A stretch of DNA of 64,000 nt from Psoroptes ovis (GCA_002943765.1 PQWQ01000012.1:1501501-1565500); one strand, 5' to 3'; positions 24,636-37,307 are shown, counted from the first letter of the stretch. Program-made: numbers and translations. The notes: generated by a model not told the origin, from the letters alone.

Positions 24636-25898
24636 CTGAGCTTTCGAATGTTTTTTTTTTTTGAATTTTCCACCGCAACCGTTGGACCTTCACCGCAATT
24701 CAACCCTTTGGATCCAGCAATAATTAACTATCGGGAGGGTGAGAGGAGGAAAAAAACAAATCTACCATCGACAAATCAAATGAACATCCGAACAAATTAT
24801 GAAAATGGATTAAGATTATCAAATTCCATTCAATTTTGAGCCATTTCAATCAATTAAAATCGATAATTTCAATTCGTGATTTTTTAACGATCATCAAACC
24901 ATAATCGGTCGCTAAGGCCGCAAACAACATTGCGGCGGCTATCACGAATATCTTGAAATTTGTTTGCATGCAAATGCTTCAGCAAAACAATCAACGAGTC
25001 AACGAATCGACAAATATATTGATTTTTTGAAAATTCAGTGAACTATTGTTTTGTGTGTTTATTTATTTATTTATTCATTTTGATTGTTTTGTTTTGATTT
25101 AATTTGGTTTCATAGTTAACACAACTATTGATTCAATACTTTTGCGTAATGCACAGAGTAACGCTGCTGTGGAACTATAGTATCAACGTTATTTTACGTT
25201 ATGCATTATTACGAGAGAAAACAAAACAAAAAAACAAAATAAACATTATGAATAAATAATGAATGAATGAATGAAAAACAACAAAAAAATCAATCAAAAA
25301 CTTTCAAGGCTTCAAATTTGATGAAGAAAAGATGATTATGTTTTTCGGTTGTGTAACAATCAACAACAACAACACATTGGTTTGTAATTTTTTTTTCTCT
25401 TTCCATCAAATGTGCTTAACAGCGCTACTTATATTCATATTCATTTCTTATTTATCCTCAAGCAATTATTGACAATTTTTTTTTTTGATTTTTTTAATTA
25501 GATTCTGGTTTGTTTTGCGAAAATATTTTCCAGTTTACCTGAGTTTCTGGCGCAACTGGGACATTTTTCGAAAAATATAAATAAAAAATCCGACCAGCGC
25601 AAGAGGTGGCCAGTTTTACCGCCCGCGCACATCTGAAAAGATATTCGAAGAGGCTCATTTTTTACCCGAAAAAAATCTTTGGGAAACACAAGAGATCTTC
25701 AAAGGTTTTTCTATCAACAAACGAGATGTTTTTCATTAAAAATTCTCTCCCTCTCCCCTCTCTCTCTCTCCCACTTTTCACCTCCTCGTCATTTTTTTTA
25801 GAGCAAAAAAAACATCTTTTTTTTTTAATCAAAAAAAAAATTGTTTTCCCTCTCTCCCCAATTCGACGACACCACTGTGAATGGTGATGTGTGCTGTG

Positions 25899-25900
<2 letters not shown>

Positions 25901-25931
<31 letters not shown>
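25901..25931. repeat. (ATA)n microsatellite
   Basis: About ten ATA/TAA units. Confidence 0.9.
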
Positions 25932-25932
<1 letters not shown>

Positions 25933-26092
25933 GACAAGCAAACACAAAACACCACATGAACAATGATGATGTTGATGATGATGATAATAATGAAATCCAC
26001 ACAAACATACACATCGACAAAACAAAACAAAACGAAAAAAACGAGAAAAAAAATGAAAAAAACCATCAACATCCTCCCTCCTTGTGCTGTTG

Positions 26093-26139
26093 TACAGCAA
26101 CAGTAACAACAGCAACAGCAACAGCAGCAACAACAACAA
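26093..26139 (+). repeat. Interrupted (CAR)n trinucleotide repeat
   Basis: CAA/CAG/GTAACAA units in a row. Confidence 0.8.
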
Positions 26140-26403
26140 ATACACGCACATTTGTCTAAATTTTTTTTTTTATTCATTTTTTCCATTTCTTCACTTCCTC
26201 CCTCCTTTTTTTTTCATTTTTTTTCTTGTTTTTAATTCGATTTTTTTTTTTGTTTTTTTGATTCGTTTTTTTTTCTTTTTTGATTCGTTTCACATGAAGC
26301 GAATTGAATTGAATCGAAAAATACGAAAAAAAAAACACGAAAAACAACACGAAATTTCGTGTTTCAGAAAAAAAAATTGAAAAAAAAATGGAAAAAGTAA
26401 GCA

Positions 26404-26439
26404 GTTCTCGTGTATAAGCCGCGGCTTATACACCAGAAC
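26404..26439. repeat. 36 bp near-perfect palindrome
   Basis: The 24 bp core (26410-26433), centred on AAGCCGCGGCTT, is perfectly self-complementary. GTTCTC on the left and CAGAAC on the right extend it with one mismatched pair. There is no loop, and it lies in otherwise A/T-only sequence. Confidence 0.9.
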
Positions 26440-26568
26440 GAAATGAAATTACTTTTAGCTCTTTTTTTCATTTTTTTCTTATTTTTTTCGCTTGTTTTTG
26501 TGGTGTTATGAAATACATGCAAACATAAACATACAATACACACTGTTATATATTTATGAGTGAATTTT

Positions 26569-26581
26569 GTGTGTGTGTGTG
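26569..26581. repeat. (GT)n microsatellite
   Basis: Short GT dinucleotide run. Confidence 0.75.
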
Positions 26582-29269
26582 CATGCATAAGTGTGTATTT
26601 CGGCTTATCGATAAAAATTTGTGGTTGAAAATAAGACACATGAAAAAAAAAATTTACGAGAAAACATTTTTTTTTTTTTGAAAAACAAAAAAAAAACAAG
26701 AAAAAATAGTGCATAATGTTTTTGAAAGATATGTTTGTCGTGTGCGTGTGTGTGTATATTTGTGTAATTTTATTTTTATGTACATCATCATCAAATATAT
26801 GAATAAATTCAATGAATGAATGAAATAATATCACACAAAAAAAAGAAAAAAAATAAAAACAAAAAAAAATCCTTCATCAAAAGTAGCGGTAAATTTTTTT
26901 CATTGTTGTAGCAGCATGAAAGAATGAGAGAATCTTTTTCTCTTGGAGAAAATTTTGATGAAAAACAAAAACAAAAATCCGGAATGTAGTAGTGGTACAC
27001 CACTAAAAAGAATGCTACGAGGGTGCGCAACATTTTTGAAACCCAAACATTGTACATGCACGCGTGTTAACTTTGATAAAATATTAAATAATCAACAAAA
27101 GAGTGAAAAAAAAAGTGAGGAAGAGGAGAAATGAAGGCGGAGCGAGCAAAAAAAAAAATGATCCATCTGGTAAATGTGTTTGTAGTATATTCCCCTGTTG
27201 TTTGTGTACACACGTTCGATTTTTATCGAGATAAACAAAACAAAACAAAAAAATTTCTCAAAACGTTTCGAGCAGCAAAAAAAAAAAACAAAAAAATAAA
27301 AGAAAAAAAAAATTGAAAAAACGATTATTTTTATTATTATTTTTTTCCTTTAATATCATTTATTTATTTTATTTTTGTATGTATTTTTATTTATTTTTTT
27401 TTATGATTTCGTTTTTTTTTCAGGATTCAATTCGCTACGTTTTTTGTGTGTGTGTGTAATGTAATAACAACAACAACAAAAACGATATAATTCATTGTTT
27501 TTTCTTTTTGTTTTTCTTTTCGTTTGTACAGAATTTTCCCTTAGAATTTTTTTTTTTTTGCCCCAATGATGTTGAAATTGTTCAAAATTGTACCGAAAAA
27601 TTCTGTGAAGTGAAATTTTGAAAATTTCAAAATTGTTTAAAATTTTTAAAATTTTTTAATGAATTCTTGAAACAACAGCAACAACAGTAACAACAACAAG
27701 AATTTGTAGCGAAATTTTGATGAATTTCGGGAATGAATTTCAAATGAAAAAAAAGCCATAAAAATTCATTTTGTTTTTAGTTTTTTTTTGGCTGCCAAAT
27801 GATCAAATTGAATGATTACAATTAAATGATTTCAATCAAATGATCTAATTAATAATGAGTTTAATGATGAATTAAGTTGTGAATTCACTGAATGAATCAA
27901 TAAATTGATTTGATTAAGAAAGATAAAAGAAAAATTTCATTTTAATTGTGTCTGTGAATTGATTTTTTTTTTGTTTTTGCCCGCAAATTAATGAAAATGT
28001 CAATGATTAAATGATTTTTTTTTTGTTTTGTTCAAATTTCAGTTATTTTCACTTTAATTACAACCAAACTTACCGCTCATTCTCCAATAAATTTTATTTA
28101 ATTGTTTGTATCAAATCAAGGAAAATTTTGTATCAAACCAACATACAGACATTGTGTTTGATTAGCTTTGTGTAACTTGAACATCCTTTTTTTCAGGTAA
28201 ATATTACAAAAAAAATTTCTCCTTTGAAACTCCACGTTTTTCCTTTGATCTCTGATTTATTCAACCATTCTGTTGATATTCTTGATCATTTTGTATTATC
28301 ATTATTTTTGCTATCGTTTTCCCACTTTTAGTGATTTTTGTTTATTTTACTTTGACAATTTTTTGACCTTTTTTTTTGCTCAGAATTCCATAAAAAAGAA
28401 AAATTCGTGCCCAGTGTTTTAATGCATCGATAATTCGATGCTTACATTTTTCAATGCACATTCTCTTCAAGCATCTCTTGAAATGTTCGCTTTCTAGAAT
28501 TATCAAAAAAAAAGGAACACCCTTGGGAAATTTAAACTGTGAAAATGTAGATTTAAAAATAATAATGAAATTCCTTAAACATTTTTACAATCATTGAAAC
28601 TAAAATTCCAACAAAAACACACGTCAAAAATAGATCAAAATCATATGGAATGAAATGAAATGAAAAAAAAAATTACTCCAAAAATGAATCAAATATGATT
28701 TGATCATTTGGTCAATAGTTTTTAGTGTAAGAAAATTTTGTTTCAAGATTTTATCCAAAAAAAAAAAAAAAATTGCAGGTTTGTCAACATTTCATCACAG
28801 TGAAATAGTCTAAAAATTCGCCGAGTTTCACCCGACATATTTAGGCCTGACGAGAAAAAAATTTTTCTAAAAAATTCCGAGAAAATCTTGTCTCTAACTG
28901 CGTTTGTGTCAGTGTTCATGTTTGTTTGTGTCAAACGTGATTAATTAAAAAATGAAAAAAAATTAAAAATTTTCTAAAAACAAAAGAAATAGTCAGTTGA
29001 GTAGTGTTGTGTTGTGCTGTCCTTATTTAATTTTGATTATTTTTCATTATTTCAATTTTTTATTAAATTTTTTTGTTTCATTTTCAATTCAATTTTATTA
29101 AAAAAAAAAAAAAAATTAAAATTGATTCGATTTATTTTTTTTTTTTTTTTCATTTTTTTCTCACAAAAATAGATAAACAAAACAAAAGAAACGAAAAAAA
29201 TGAAAAAAAAATTTCACAACTCCGCCCCTTTTTTTTGAGCAAAAAAAATTTTTTTTTTTGCTCCTCTTT

Positions 29270-29350
29270 TTCTTCCTCCTCCTCCTCCTCTTCCGCTTTT
29301 TTATCGTTTGTTTTGTTTATTTTTTTGTTTTTCCCTCCTCCTCCTCCTCA
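29270..29350 (+). repeat. Pyrimidine (CTC)n repeats in two blocks
   Basis: CCTCCTCCTCCTCCTC-type runs near 29275-29292 and again near 29334-29350, separated by poly-T-rich sequence, followed by CATCATCATC and GATGATGATG runs. Confidence 0.8.
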
Positions 29351-31059
29351 TCATCATCAATGATGATGATGATGATAACATCTTTAATTTTTTATTATTT
29401 TTTCAAATTTTTTTTCAATTTTTGTTTCCAAATGAAACAAAATGTTTTAAACACGAAAAAATGGAAGAAAAAAGTTCATTGATTTGGCCATTTTTTCACT
29501 GTTTTTTCGCCCATTTTCTACGCAAGTTTTTTAAACATTTCCACTTTTAGCTGCTGAGTTCTGGGCGCCCACCGTTTCGCCGATTCCCAGCGATGAACCC
29601 TTAGAAAGAATCCTTGGGTAGAAACCCGAAGAGTCCTAAGTAAAAACATGTCTTAAACATGATTGAACATTGAATCTTTGATTCTGTTGGAAAAGAAAAT
29701 TCTCTGCGCCCCAACGATACCTAAATGAATACTATACTATTCAAAGGTTCTTACCTTTGAATTTTTCCAAATTTTCAGAATTTTTAATTAAAGGTTTTTT
29801 TATTTGCACACACATGTTACACAATTTTCAAAGGGTTAATCACCTTTAGGTGGTCGTAATCGATTTTGTTTTTTTTGTTTGTTTTGTTTTATTTCAAAAT
29901 GTGCGCGCTTTCACAGGCACACACACACATGTGTACACAATGTGTGTGTTTACCTGTAATTGTCATTCATCAATTCACTCAATCAATCATTGCATTATTG
30001 TATACATTGTTATTGATTTATTTGCCGAAATAACAAAGAAACAAAATTGTAAACAAATTGACATACATTCATTTATACATTTATGCTTTGTATACATTCA
30101 GACATTGATAATGATTATATTTAACAAATACAATCGATAATCACGGTGATAATGATTATGCAAATTGGCGCTTGATTTTTCATTCAAAAATACATTTGCA
30201 TAGTAGCATATACGCTTTTGCAAATTGAACACATGGCCATCAAATGCTGTTGGGCATATGACTGAAAAATGGCCCCCAAATTTTATATTTTTTTCTCGTA
30301 AATTTGAATGAATGAATTCTATTGAATTTTCAATTGAAAACCAAGATAAATATACGGATTATGACCTCTTACTCTTGTTCGGTGACCGCCAAATACTGCA
30401 TTTATATTTCTGGACCCTTTTATTTCATTTTTTCATGCAAAAATCTTTGGGCTTACGGCCAATTCTGGTCAAATAAATAATCGTAAAATTACTGAAACGT
30501 AATAATACGCTTGTGACTTGGTAAAAGTTGAACACCATTTCAATTCATTCATCATGTGAGATGAAAAAATTTTATTTTTCTTCATTTTTTACAATTTTTT
30601 ATTTCATTTTTTCAATTTCAATTTTTATTATTATTTTTTATTATGATTATTCTTTATATATTTTCCATTATTCTCTCTCTTTTTTCTTCGTTTCTTTCAT
30701 ATATCTCATATTATCTCTCTTTCGATTCTGACTTTTCGCTTCAATTCTTTCTTTTATTTTGAAAGAAAAATAAGAAAAAAAACGAAAAGAAATGAAAAAA
30801 CGAACGATTCTGGTCGTTTTCATCATCATCTCATTGGTCGTAATATTTTCAATGAATGAATGAATGTATGAATGAACAAACGAAAAACGGCAGGCAAGAA
30901 ACAAAACAAAACAAAACAAAGCGATTCTTCAAGCAGAAAAGATGAAGAGCGAGCGGGAGAGAGAGGAAGAAAAAATGAAAAAAAACGAAAAAAAAATTGT
31001 TTTTAATGATAAAATTTGTAAATGTTATATGTGTATGTGTTTACACTCTTTGATAAATA

Positions 31060-31136
31060 GGTTGTCCCATAAGTTCTTGCCATGTTCAAATGAAAAAAAA
31101 AAATCTTAAAATACGGCAAGAACTTATGGGACAACC
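31060..31136. mobile_element. MITE family A, intact copy 9 with TA duplication
   Basis: 77 bp. The terminal repeats are identical over 22 bp; each begins GGTTGTCCCATAAGTTC. TA dinucleotides flank both ends (31058-31059 and 31137-31138), the target-site duplication of Tc1/mariner elements. The CCCATAAG variant differs from the CCGAAAAG of the other copies. The 33 bp middle is A-rich and has no coding capacity. Confidence 0.92.
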
Positions 31137-31531
31137 TAATAATAATGAATGAATTGTGAAAAGAATCGAAGAAATGAAATGAAAAAGGAATAGAAGAAAA
31201 CATCAACGAATAAAATGAAAATTGAGAATGGTGAATGTGTGTGAAAGAATAATGAAAAAAGGCACAGAATTTCATTCAGAATTTTTTTTTTTGTTTTTTT
31301 CATTTTTTTTTTCATTTTATACGAAAACAAAAGTAAATTCTGAATTCTGGTACAAAAAATTCAGGATTCTTTTTTCATTCATTCATTTATTCATTCGTTT
31401 GTTTGTTGTTTATTGTTGTTGTTGTTGTTGCCGGAATATATATGTGGCTATTCTTTATTATCACTCGACAAAGGCTGCTGCATCAGGTTCTTTTATTATT
31501 ATTATTATTAAATAGAAATAGCAAATTAGAA

Positions 31532-31651
31532 CAGTGATTCCTATTCGTGAACTGTGCCGCATCACACTTTTGTGATGCCTGCGAAATTTAAAAATTTTTA
31601 AATTTTGTTGTACCCTCAACAACAATAATAATGAAAAAGGTTGAGAATCAC
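31532..31651. mobile_element. hAT-like short element
   Basis: Left end ACAGTGATTC and right end GGTTGAGAATCACTA are hAT-type termini, though the left one is partly degraded. Inside, GCATCAC and GTGATGC form a second short hairpin. No transposase and no matching 8 bp flanks. Confidence 0.5.
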
Positions 31652-33288
31652 TAAGTCACTTTGTCAATGTTCAAAAACTCTTGTGAAAGAAACCGTAGAA
31701 AAACTTCAATTTTTTTCAGTTGGTGCCCGATCGGTGCCTGCCGAGTGCAAAGCCGATAATCAATGAATGATGAAAAAATGGGAAAAAAGAAGAAAAAATG
31801 AAAATGTAATGATAATAATAAAGAATAAAATAGGAAAAAATGAACGAAAAAAAACATCAAAATGTTTGAAAAGAAAAAAAAGCAAAAAAAAAAACGAAAA
31901 AATTAAATAAAATAAATGAAAAAATAATAAAAGAATTATGAACAAACAAACGAACGAACGAACGAACAACAGCATCAGCAACAACAACAACAAAAAACAT
32001 TCGAATAAGCGAACGAACAACATGAATAATGACAAGAATTTTTTTTTTTTGTTTTGGAGCAAAAAAAAAAGAACAGAAAAAAATGGGCGTGTCTTTGTTT
32101 TGACAGAATTTTTTTTTTGCTGTTTTTTTTTTCGTTCGAATTTTTTTTTTTTTTTTTCTTCACATAATTCTTTTGTACGTGCGTGTGTTGGTTTTGGGTG
32201 GGTAGTGGCATTATTATTGTGTGAAGACCTAAACTTGACTACGACGACGCCAAGAATTGAGTGTGTATGGATTGGCGGCGCGCAATGTACACAGAAAAAA
32301 AAGAAAAAATTCGGTTTTTTTTCTTTTTTTTTTGTTTTTTTTTCTTTTTCATTCTTTTCTCTGATTGGTCGATCGACACAATAAAGACGGATATTTTTGT
32401 TGTTTTTTTGCTTTTTTTTTGCTTTTTTTTTCTTTTTCTCCCTCTCCCTCACTGTTTTTCTATTATATTCGCTCCCTCCTCCGAATTTTTTTCATTTTTT
32501 TTTCGAAAAAAAGATTCGATGGACTTTTTTTTTTTTTTTTTGTTCTTATAACGAGCATCAAACAAACAAATTAAAAAAAAAACAAATTCGAGAATCGAAA
32601 AAAGAGAATTGTTTTGTTTTTTGTTTTTTTATTCATTTAAATTGAATTCATTTAATTACATTCAAATGAATTTAATTTGGGAAGAATTTTGAATAAAAAA
32701 TTCGGTGAAATTCGGCGAAAAAAAAAAATTTCCAAAATTCATTGAAACACACACGCACCTCACGAATTGAGAATTTCGGATGTTTTTAGACTGCTTTTTC
32801 GGTAAATTATTGTGTTTGTGGTGTGTTTGAATGCAATTGGTTTCGATTTATGATGGTATTCATTGATTTATTATATTATACTGATTGATTTAATTCCCTG
32901 TGAATTTCCCAAGAATCTCTTCTCAACTCTTTTGATCATGTGTTTTTTTCTTTTTAAACAAACATTTCATAGTTTACCTGCCGTGAAGTTAATCAAAGTT
33001 TAATTTTGTTTTGTTTTTTTCTAGTTTTATAATGATATTTCAATGAAGAATGGTCATCTTATTTACTATTCGCTAAAGTTGATCAAAAATTTATCATCAA
33101 TTTGTGTGAGCCTATTTTTGGAATTTTAACATTGTGAAATCTTCGGATTGAATTTTGTTTATGATTTAAACGGTGTTTGTGAATTTTGTAATTTGTTTTA
33201 AATTATTTGTGATTAGTGTTTCGCAATCCATTTGTGACAATAATAATGAATGAATGAACTGAAAATTGAATGAATGAATTTTCATGTT

Positions 33289-33318
33289 CATTTTTTTTTT
33301 TTTTTTTTTTTTGAAAAA
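33289..33318 (+). promoter_or_regulatory. Poly-T tract and possible 5' UTR splice acceptor
   Basis: A T run of more than 20 bases ends in TTGAAAAAG 14 bases before the zinc-finger start codon. This is a plausible polypyrimidine tract and 3' splice site for an upstream untranslated exon. It is equally consistent with a plain poly-T run. Confidence 0.3.
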
Positions 33319-33332
33319 GAATAAATTATATT

Positions 33333-35444
33333 ATGGGTTCATCATTCAATGCAAGCTATGATCAAGCAGTTGCTAATATGATGTCTACAAATTATACTGG
33401 ATTGCTTTCGGCAGCATTTGCTAATCCTATGAGTTCATTATTTGGTGTACGTAATTTACCTGGTACTAACGGTACATCATCTAATTCATCTAATAATAAT
33501 AATAATAACAATAATAGTGGTTCATCATCACAACATATACAAGCAGTATGTATCGAACATTATTTAATTTAAATCACATATGTAAATTTTTTAATTTATT
33601 ATTGTGATTATTTCATAATTAAATAATATAAAAATTTAATTTAATAGTTGATTATTTAATTTTTAATTAATTCCGAAATAAAATCAAAATTAAAGGTTTA
33701 TGGTACAAAAAGTACACATCATCATTCATCACATCATTTAAATAATAATAATAATAATAATAGTGCCAATCAACAAAATAATATTGGACAAAATCCGACA
33801 ATGCATCATCAACAACAACAGCATCATCATAATCAACATTTACAACAGCAACAACATTCACATCATCAATCGCAACAACAGCATCAACAACAACAACATC
33901 AATCATCGCATCATCAATCGCAACAACAACAACAGCAGCAACAACAGCAACCAATTAATCCAGCTGATAAAGATTTTTATTGTGAATTATGTTGTAAACG
34001 TTTTTCACAAAAAGGTAAATATATTTGTCAAATAATGAATGTTTATTTATTAATTCATGAAAATTCTAATGTCTAATTTATCATCGAAAACAATGAACAA
34101 ATTTTTCTATTTCTTATTCATTTTTGACATCAGGTAATTTAAAAACGCACATAAGATCTGTACATACGAAAGAAAGACCATTTGTTTGTCCTGTTTGTGC
34201 AAAAGATTTTACTCAAAAAGGTATTTGAAAATCATTTATTGTGATCAAATTCAATTTTAAAATTTTTTTGTTTGTTTTTCTTAATTAAGGCAATCTTAAG
34301 ACACATATGCAAAGACATGCTGGAACTTATCCATCACAAACTAAACGTAGTACTAGTAGGCGTAATACATTAGCAAATCATCCGAATAATCCACCGAATC
34401 CAGCAGCAATGGCTGCAGTCATGAATGGTCATACCGGTGGTAGTGGTGGTGGTGGCAGCGGAGGAGGTGGTGGGGGCGGTCATCATACTGTTGAACGTGT
34501 TTCATCCGCAAGATTAATGCAAGCAGCAGCTGCATATGGACCAAATTCTGTACTTGATCTTGGCCTTGGTGCTGTTGCCGCAGCAGCGAATGCAGGTGGT
34601 GGTCATCATAGAACGAATGGAGCACAATCACGATCATCGTCGATCACTGATGATGAGAACGGTTCATCATCATCACCTTTAAGCGATCTACCGGCAGCGG
34701 CTGCAGCAGCAGCTGCTGCTGCCGCATCATCACATCATTCCAATTTATTAAATGCAAGAAATCACAGCCTTTCCAGTGAGTTTCAACCACAGCCGTTGAT
34801 GGCACAAATTCCATATTCCATACATTGTTTGATTGCTAGTAGGTCAGAACAATCAAAGAAGTTTCGAAATCGGTAAAAAATCACTTCCAACGATGCCATC
34901 ATTTGTCGGATCATCATCATCGTCACTTGCAGCTGCTACACGTTCATTATATCCATCATCAGCGAATCAAGTGGTTGCATTGACTGTAAATAATCCAATA
35001 ATAGCAGCACATTCATCATCAACAACAACCGCATCATCTGGTTGGCTTTCCAATCATCATCAGCATCATCAACAACAACATCAAATTATAGGCCAAAAAT
35101 CATCAAATGGATCAAATCAACAAATCTCATCTGCATCATCGATTGGTGGTCAACCACAAACATCATATCCTAATCAATTCATAACGACACCATATGGAAA
35201 TTTCGCATCACCATTAAGCAGTTTAACATTGTTTAGTGGTGTGACAACACCGGCAAACACTAGTTCAGCATCATCGCTATCATCATCATCAGCTAATATT
35301 GCTGGCGATGGTAGCACTAGTAATAATAACAGTAACAGCAGCAGATTGAATAATCGTCAAAATGGACCACATTCAACCAAATATCGTGATAATAGTCAAC
35401 ACCATCATCATCATCATCATCGTAAATCAAAATCAAGAACCTGA
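33333..35444 (+). CDS. C2H2 zinc-finger protein with two tandem fingers, probable transcription factor
   Basis: Five exons: 33333-33545, 33696-34014, 34134-34220, 34290-34775 and 34843-35444, giving 568 residues. Finger 1 has Cys167, Cys170, His183, His188 (C-X2-C-X12-H-X4-H) and finger 2 has Cys196, Cys199, His212, His216, joined by the linker TKERPF. Both fingers carry the helix QKGNLKTH and both are split by an intron after the same Gly codon, which suggests exon duplication. The flanks are low complexity: Asn, His and Gln runs before the fingers, Gly and Ala runs and Ser-rich sequence after. Expected role is nuclear DNA binding; I cannot assign an orthologue. The fourth intron (67 bp) is the weakest junction: acceptors at 34840 and 34843 both keep frame, and without splicing translation stops at 34876. 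A poly-A signal AATAAA lies at 35903. Confidence 0.85.
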
Positions 35445-37307
35445 TTGATTGATTACTTGATTGAATTAATTATCCATTCATTATTGATTATTCTTTAAAA
35501 TGAACGAAAATTCATATTAATCTGTAAGTTAAATTAATTATTCTTTGAAATTCAAATTCATCAATTTATTCTTTATTATTTAAAAATTTAGTTTAAAACA
35601 GCTGATTTGAAAACAAATTTTGTGCTACGGCAAATATCAACGATTTGAAACAATTGATTTTTTTTCAACATTTAAATTTTTTTTTGTAAATATTTATCTT
35701 TTTCAATTTTCATTAATTGTCATTCAAGATTTGTATTAATTATCGAATGATATGAACACATTGAACAATTTAAACATAGAACATAATTACAGATATAAAA
35801 ATTTGCAAACATAATGACATAAAATTTTTGTATTTAAAATATTCACCTGGATCTTTAAGATCTCAAATTTCAAAGATGATTTTTTTTCTTTTGTTTGTCT
35901 TCAATAAAATTGTCATATGATTTCAGTGTAACATCATCATTTTAATAATGTAATGCCTGCACACGTGACATTTACCATACACGCACACACTTTCATATGT
36001 AAACAATTTATAAATAATTTATAATACCGAAAAATACACTTAAACAAAACAAAAATATTCATCAACAATGATAATTATAAATAATAATGATAATGATTCA
36101 ATTGTTCCAATTTTTTTTCGAATAGAAAATTTTTAATGTTTTTATTTTGATTTTGATTTTCAATTATTATCATTATTTGTATTTGTATTGGATTTATTTT
36201 GAATTCTTTTTTCACTATTCATAATGATCAAAAAATATAAAATCATTTATTGATTATCATTTCAATAATTATTAATTTGATTATTATCCATTATTATTAA
36301 CCATTATTTTATATTGTGATAGTGTGTTCAGATAAATGATTGTCATTATACTTATTTTAAAATTCTGTTTTTCTGGAATTTATCATTTAATTATCTGATT
36401 AATTAATGAATTAATCGAATTCATTAATTGGTGAAATTTTTTAATATTTTTGAACGCAACTAAAGCGCCATCTGTGGACAAAGATATAAACTTTTGCAAA
36501 AATTTTTCAATTTTGAAATTTTTCCTTGTTTTTCATTTTCATCATTTTTTTAACAATGTTTCCATTCGGTCCCTTGTTGTCCAAATGATTGGCGTACCTC
36601 AAATTCAAAAGACCTTGTGATCGAAAATCGATAAACATGTTCATGTTTAACAATGTATCCATTGATTGATGAAAAGAGATTAAAATGAATGAAATAAATC
36701 AATCGATTAATCAATCAATCAATCGATCGATTTTCAATTGATTTAAATGAAATAATTAATAACAAATCGATGAAAAAACATTTACAGGTAAATTTTGCAC
36801 CTGTAATATTTCACCTTCATTCATTCATGGAAGCATTTATTTCTTATTAAAGAAACAACAATCAACAATGTTACTATGATATTGATAAAATTGGTGATAG
36901 AAACACAGTCACCGATCACAGATAACTCAATCAATACAAGTCAACAATTGCCATGGATTTGTTGTTTTAATTGATTTGTTTGTGGTGGTTGTTGATTGAT
37001 TTGATAACGGTGGTTGGTGGTGGTGGTGGTGATGGTTGGCTGGCGTATGGAAATTTTATCATCATCAAAAATATCATCACACAAATATCAAAATATCGTC
37101 ATATTACATTATCAATTTTAATGTTTGTTTGTTTGTTTGTGTATTGATTTATCGAGTGTAAATCGATGCAATTGTTGCATAGCTTTTAATGGCTTTTTTC
37201 AGTCGTTTTTTTGACATATTTGTAATTCGATTGTAATTTCATTGAAATCATTGATTGATTAATGTTCAAATTTTTGTCAATTTTAATGTGAAATTTGAGC
37301 ATAGCAA
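35445..37307. other. Intergenic, zinc-finger gene to CDC50 gene
   Basis: AT-rich, without credible open frames. The first part is probably 3' untranslated sequence with AATAAA at 35903-35908. A CTCF-like motif lies at 36464. GGTGGTGGTGGTG runs occur near 37015, and the last few hundred bases should hold the CDC50 promoter. Confidence 0.6.
36464..36477 (+). promoter_or_regulatory. CTCF-like motif, possible insulator site
   Basis: AGCGCCATCTGTGG resembles the animal CTCF consensus of the type GCGCCATCTAGTGG. It sits between two genes transcribed in the same direction. Sequence match only. Confidence 0.35.

Larger units (their letters stand above)
22954..33332. other. Divergent intergenic region, extreme low complexity
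   Basis: It separates the divergent kinase and zinc-finger genes. From about 25.4 kb onward it is dominated by poly-A and poly-T runs, pyrimidine blocks (CTCTCC, CTCCTCCTCC), CAA/CAG repeats and microsatellites. Open frames on both strands are runs of Phe, Lys, Tyr or Ile and are not credible proteins. It may contain promoters and 5' untranslated exons of both flanking genes, but none can be placed. One perfect-TIR MITE (31060), one hAT-like relic (31532) and a 36 bp palindrome (26404) are present. Confidence 0.6.

Noticed and set aside
25662..26186. 174-codon minus-strand frame with poly-Cys and poly-Leu
   Set aside because: It is the translation of CAA/ATA microsatellites and pyrimidine repeats.
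31760..32452. Long open frames on both strands (up to 230 codons) rich in Phe, Lys and Leu
   Set aside because: They are translations of poly-T/poly-A and TTC repeats, are open on both strands at once and have no domain.
34419..34637. Minus-strand frame opposite the zinc-finger exon
   Set aside because: Antisense shadow of Gly/Ala/Ser codons.
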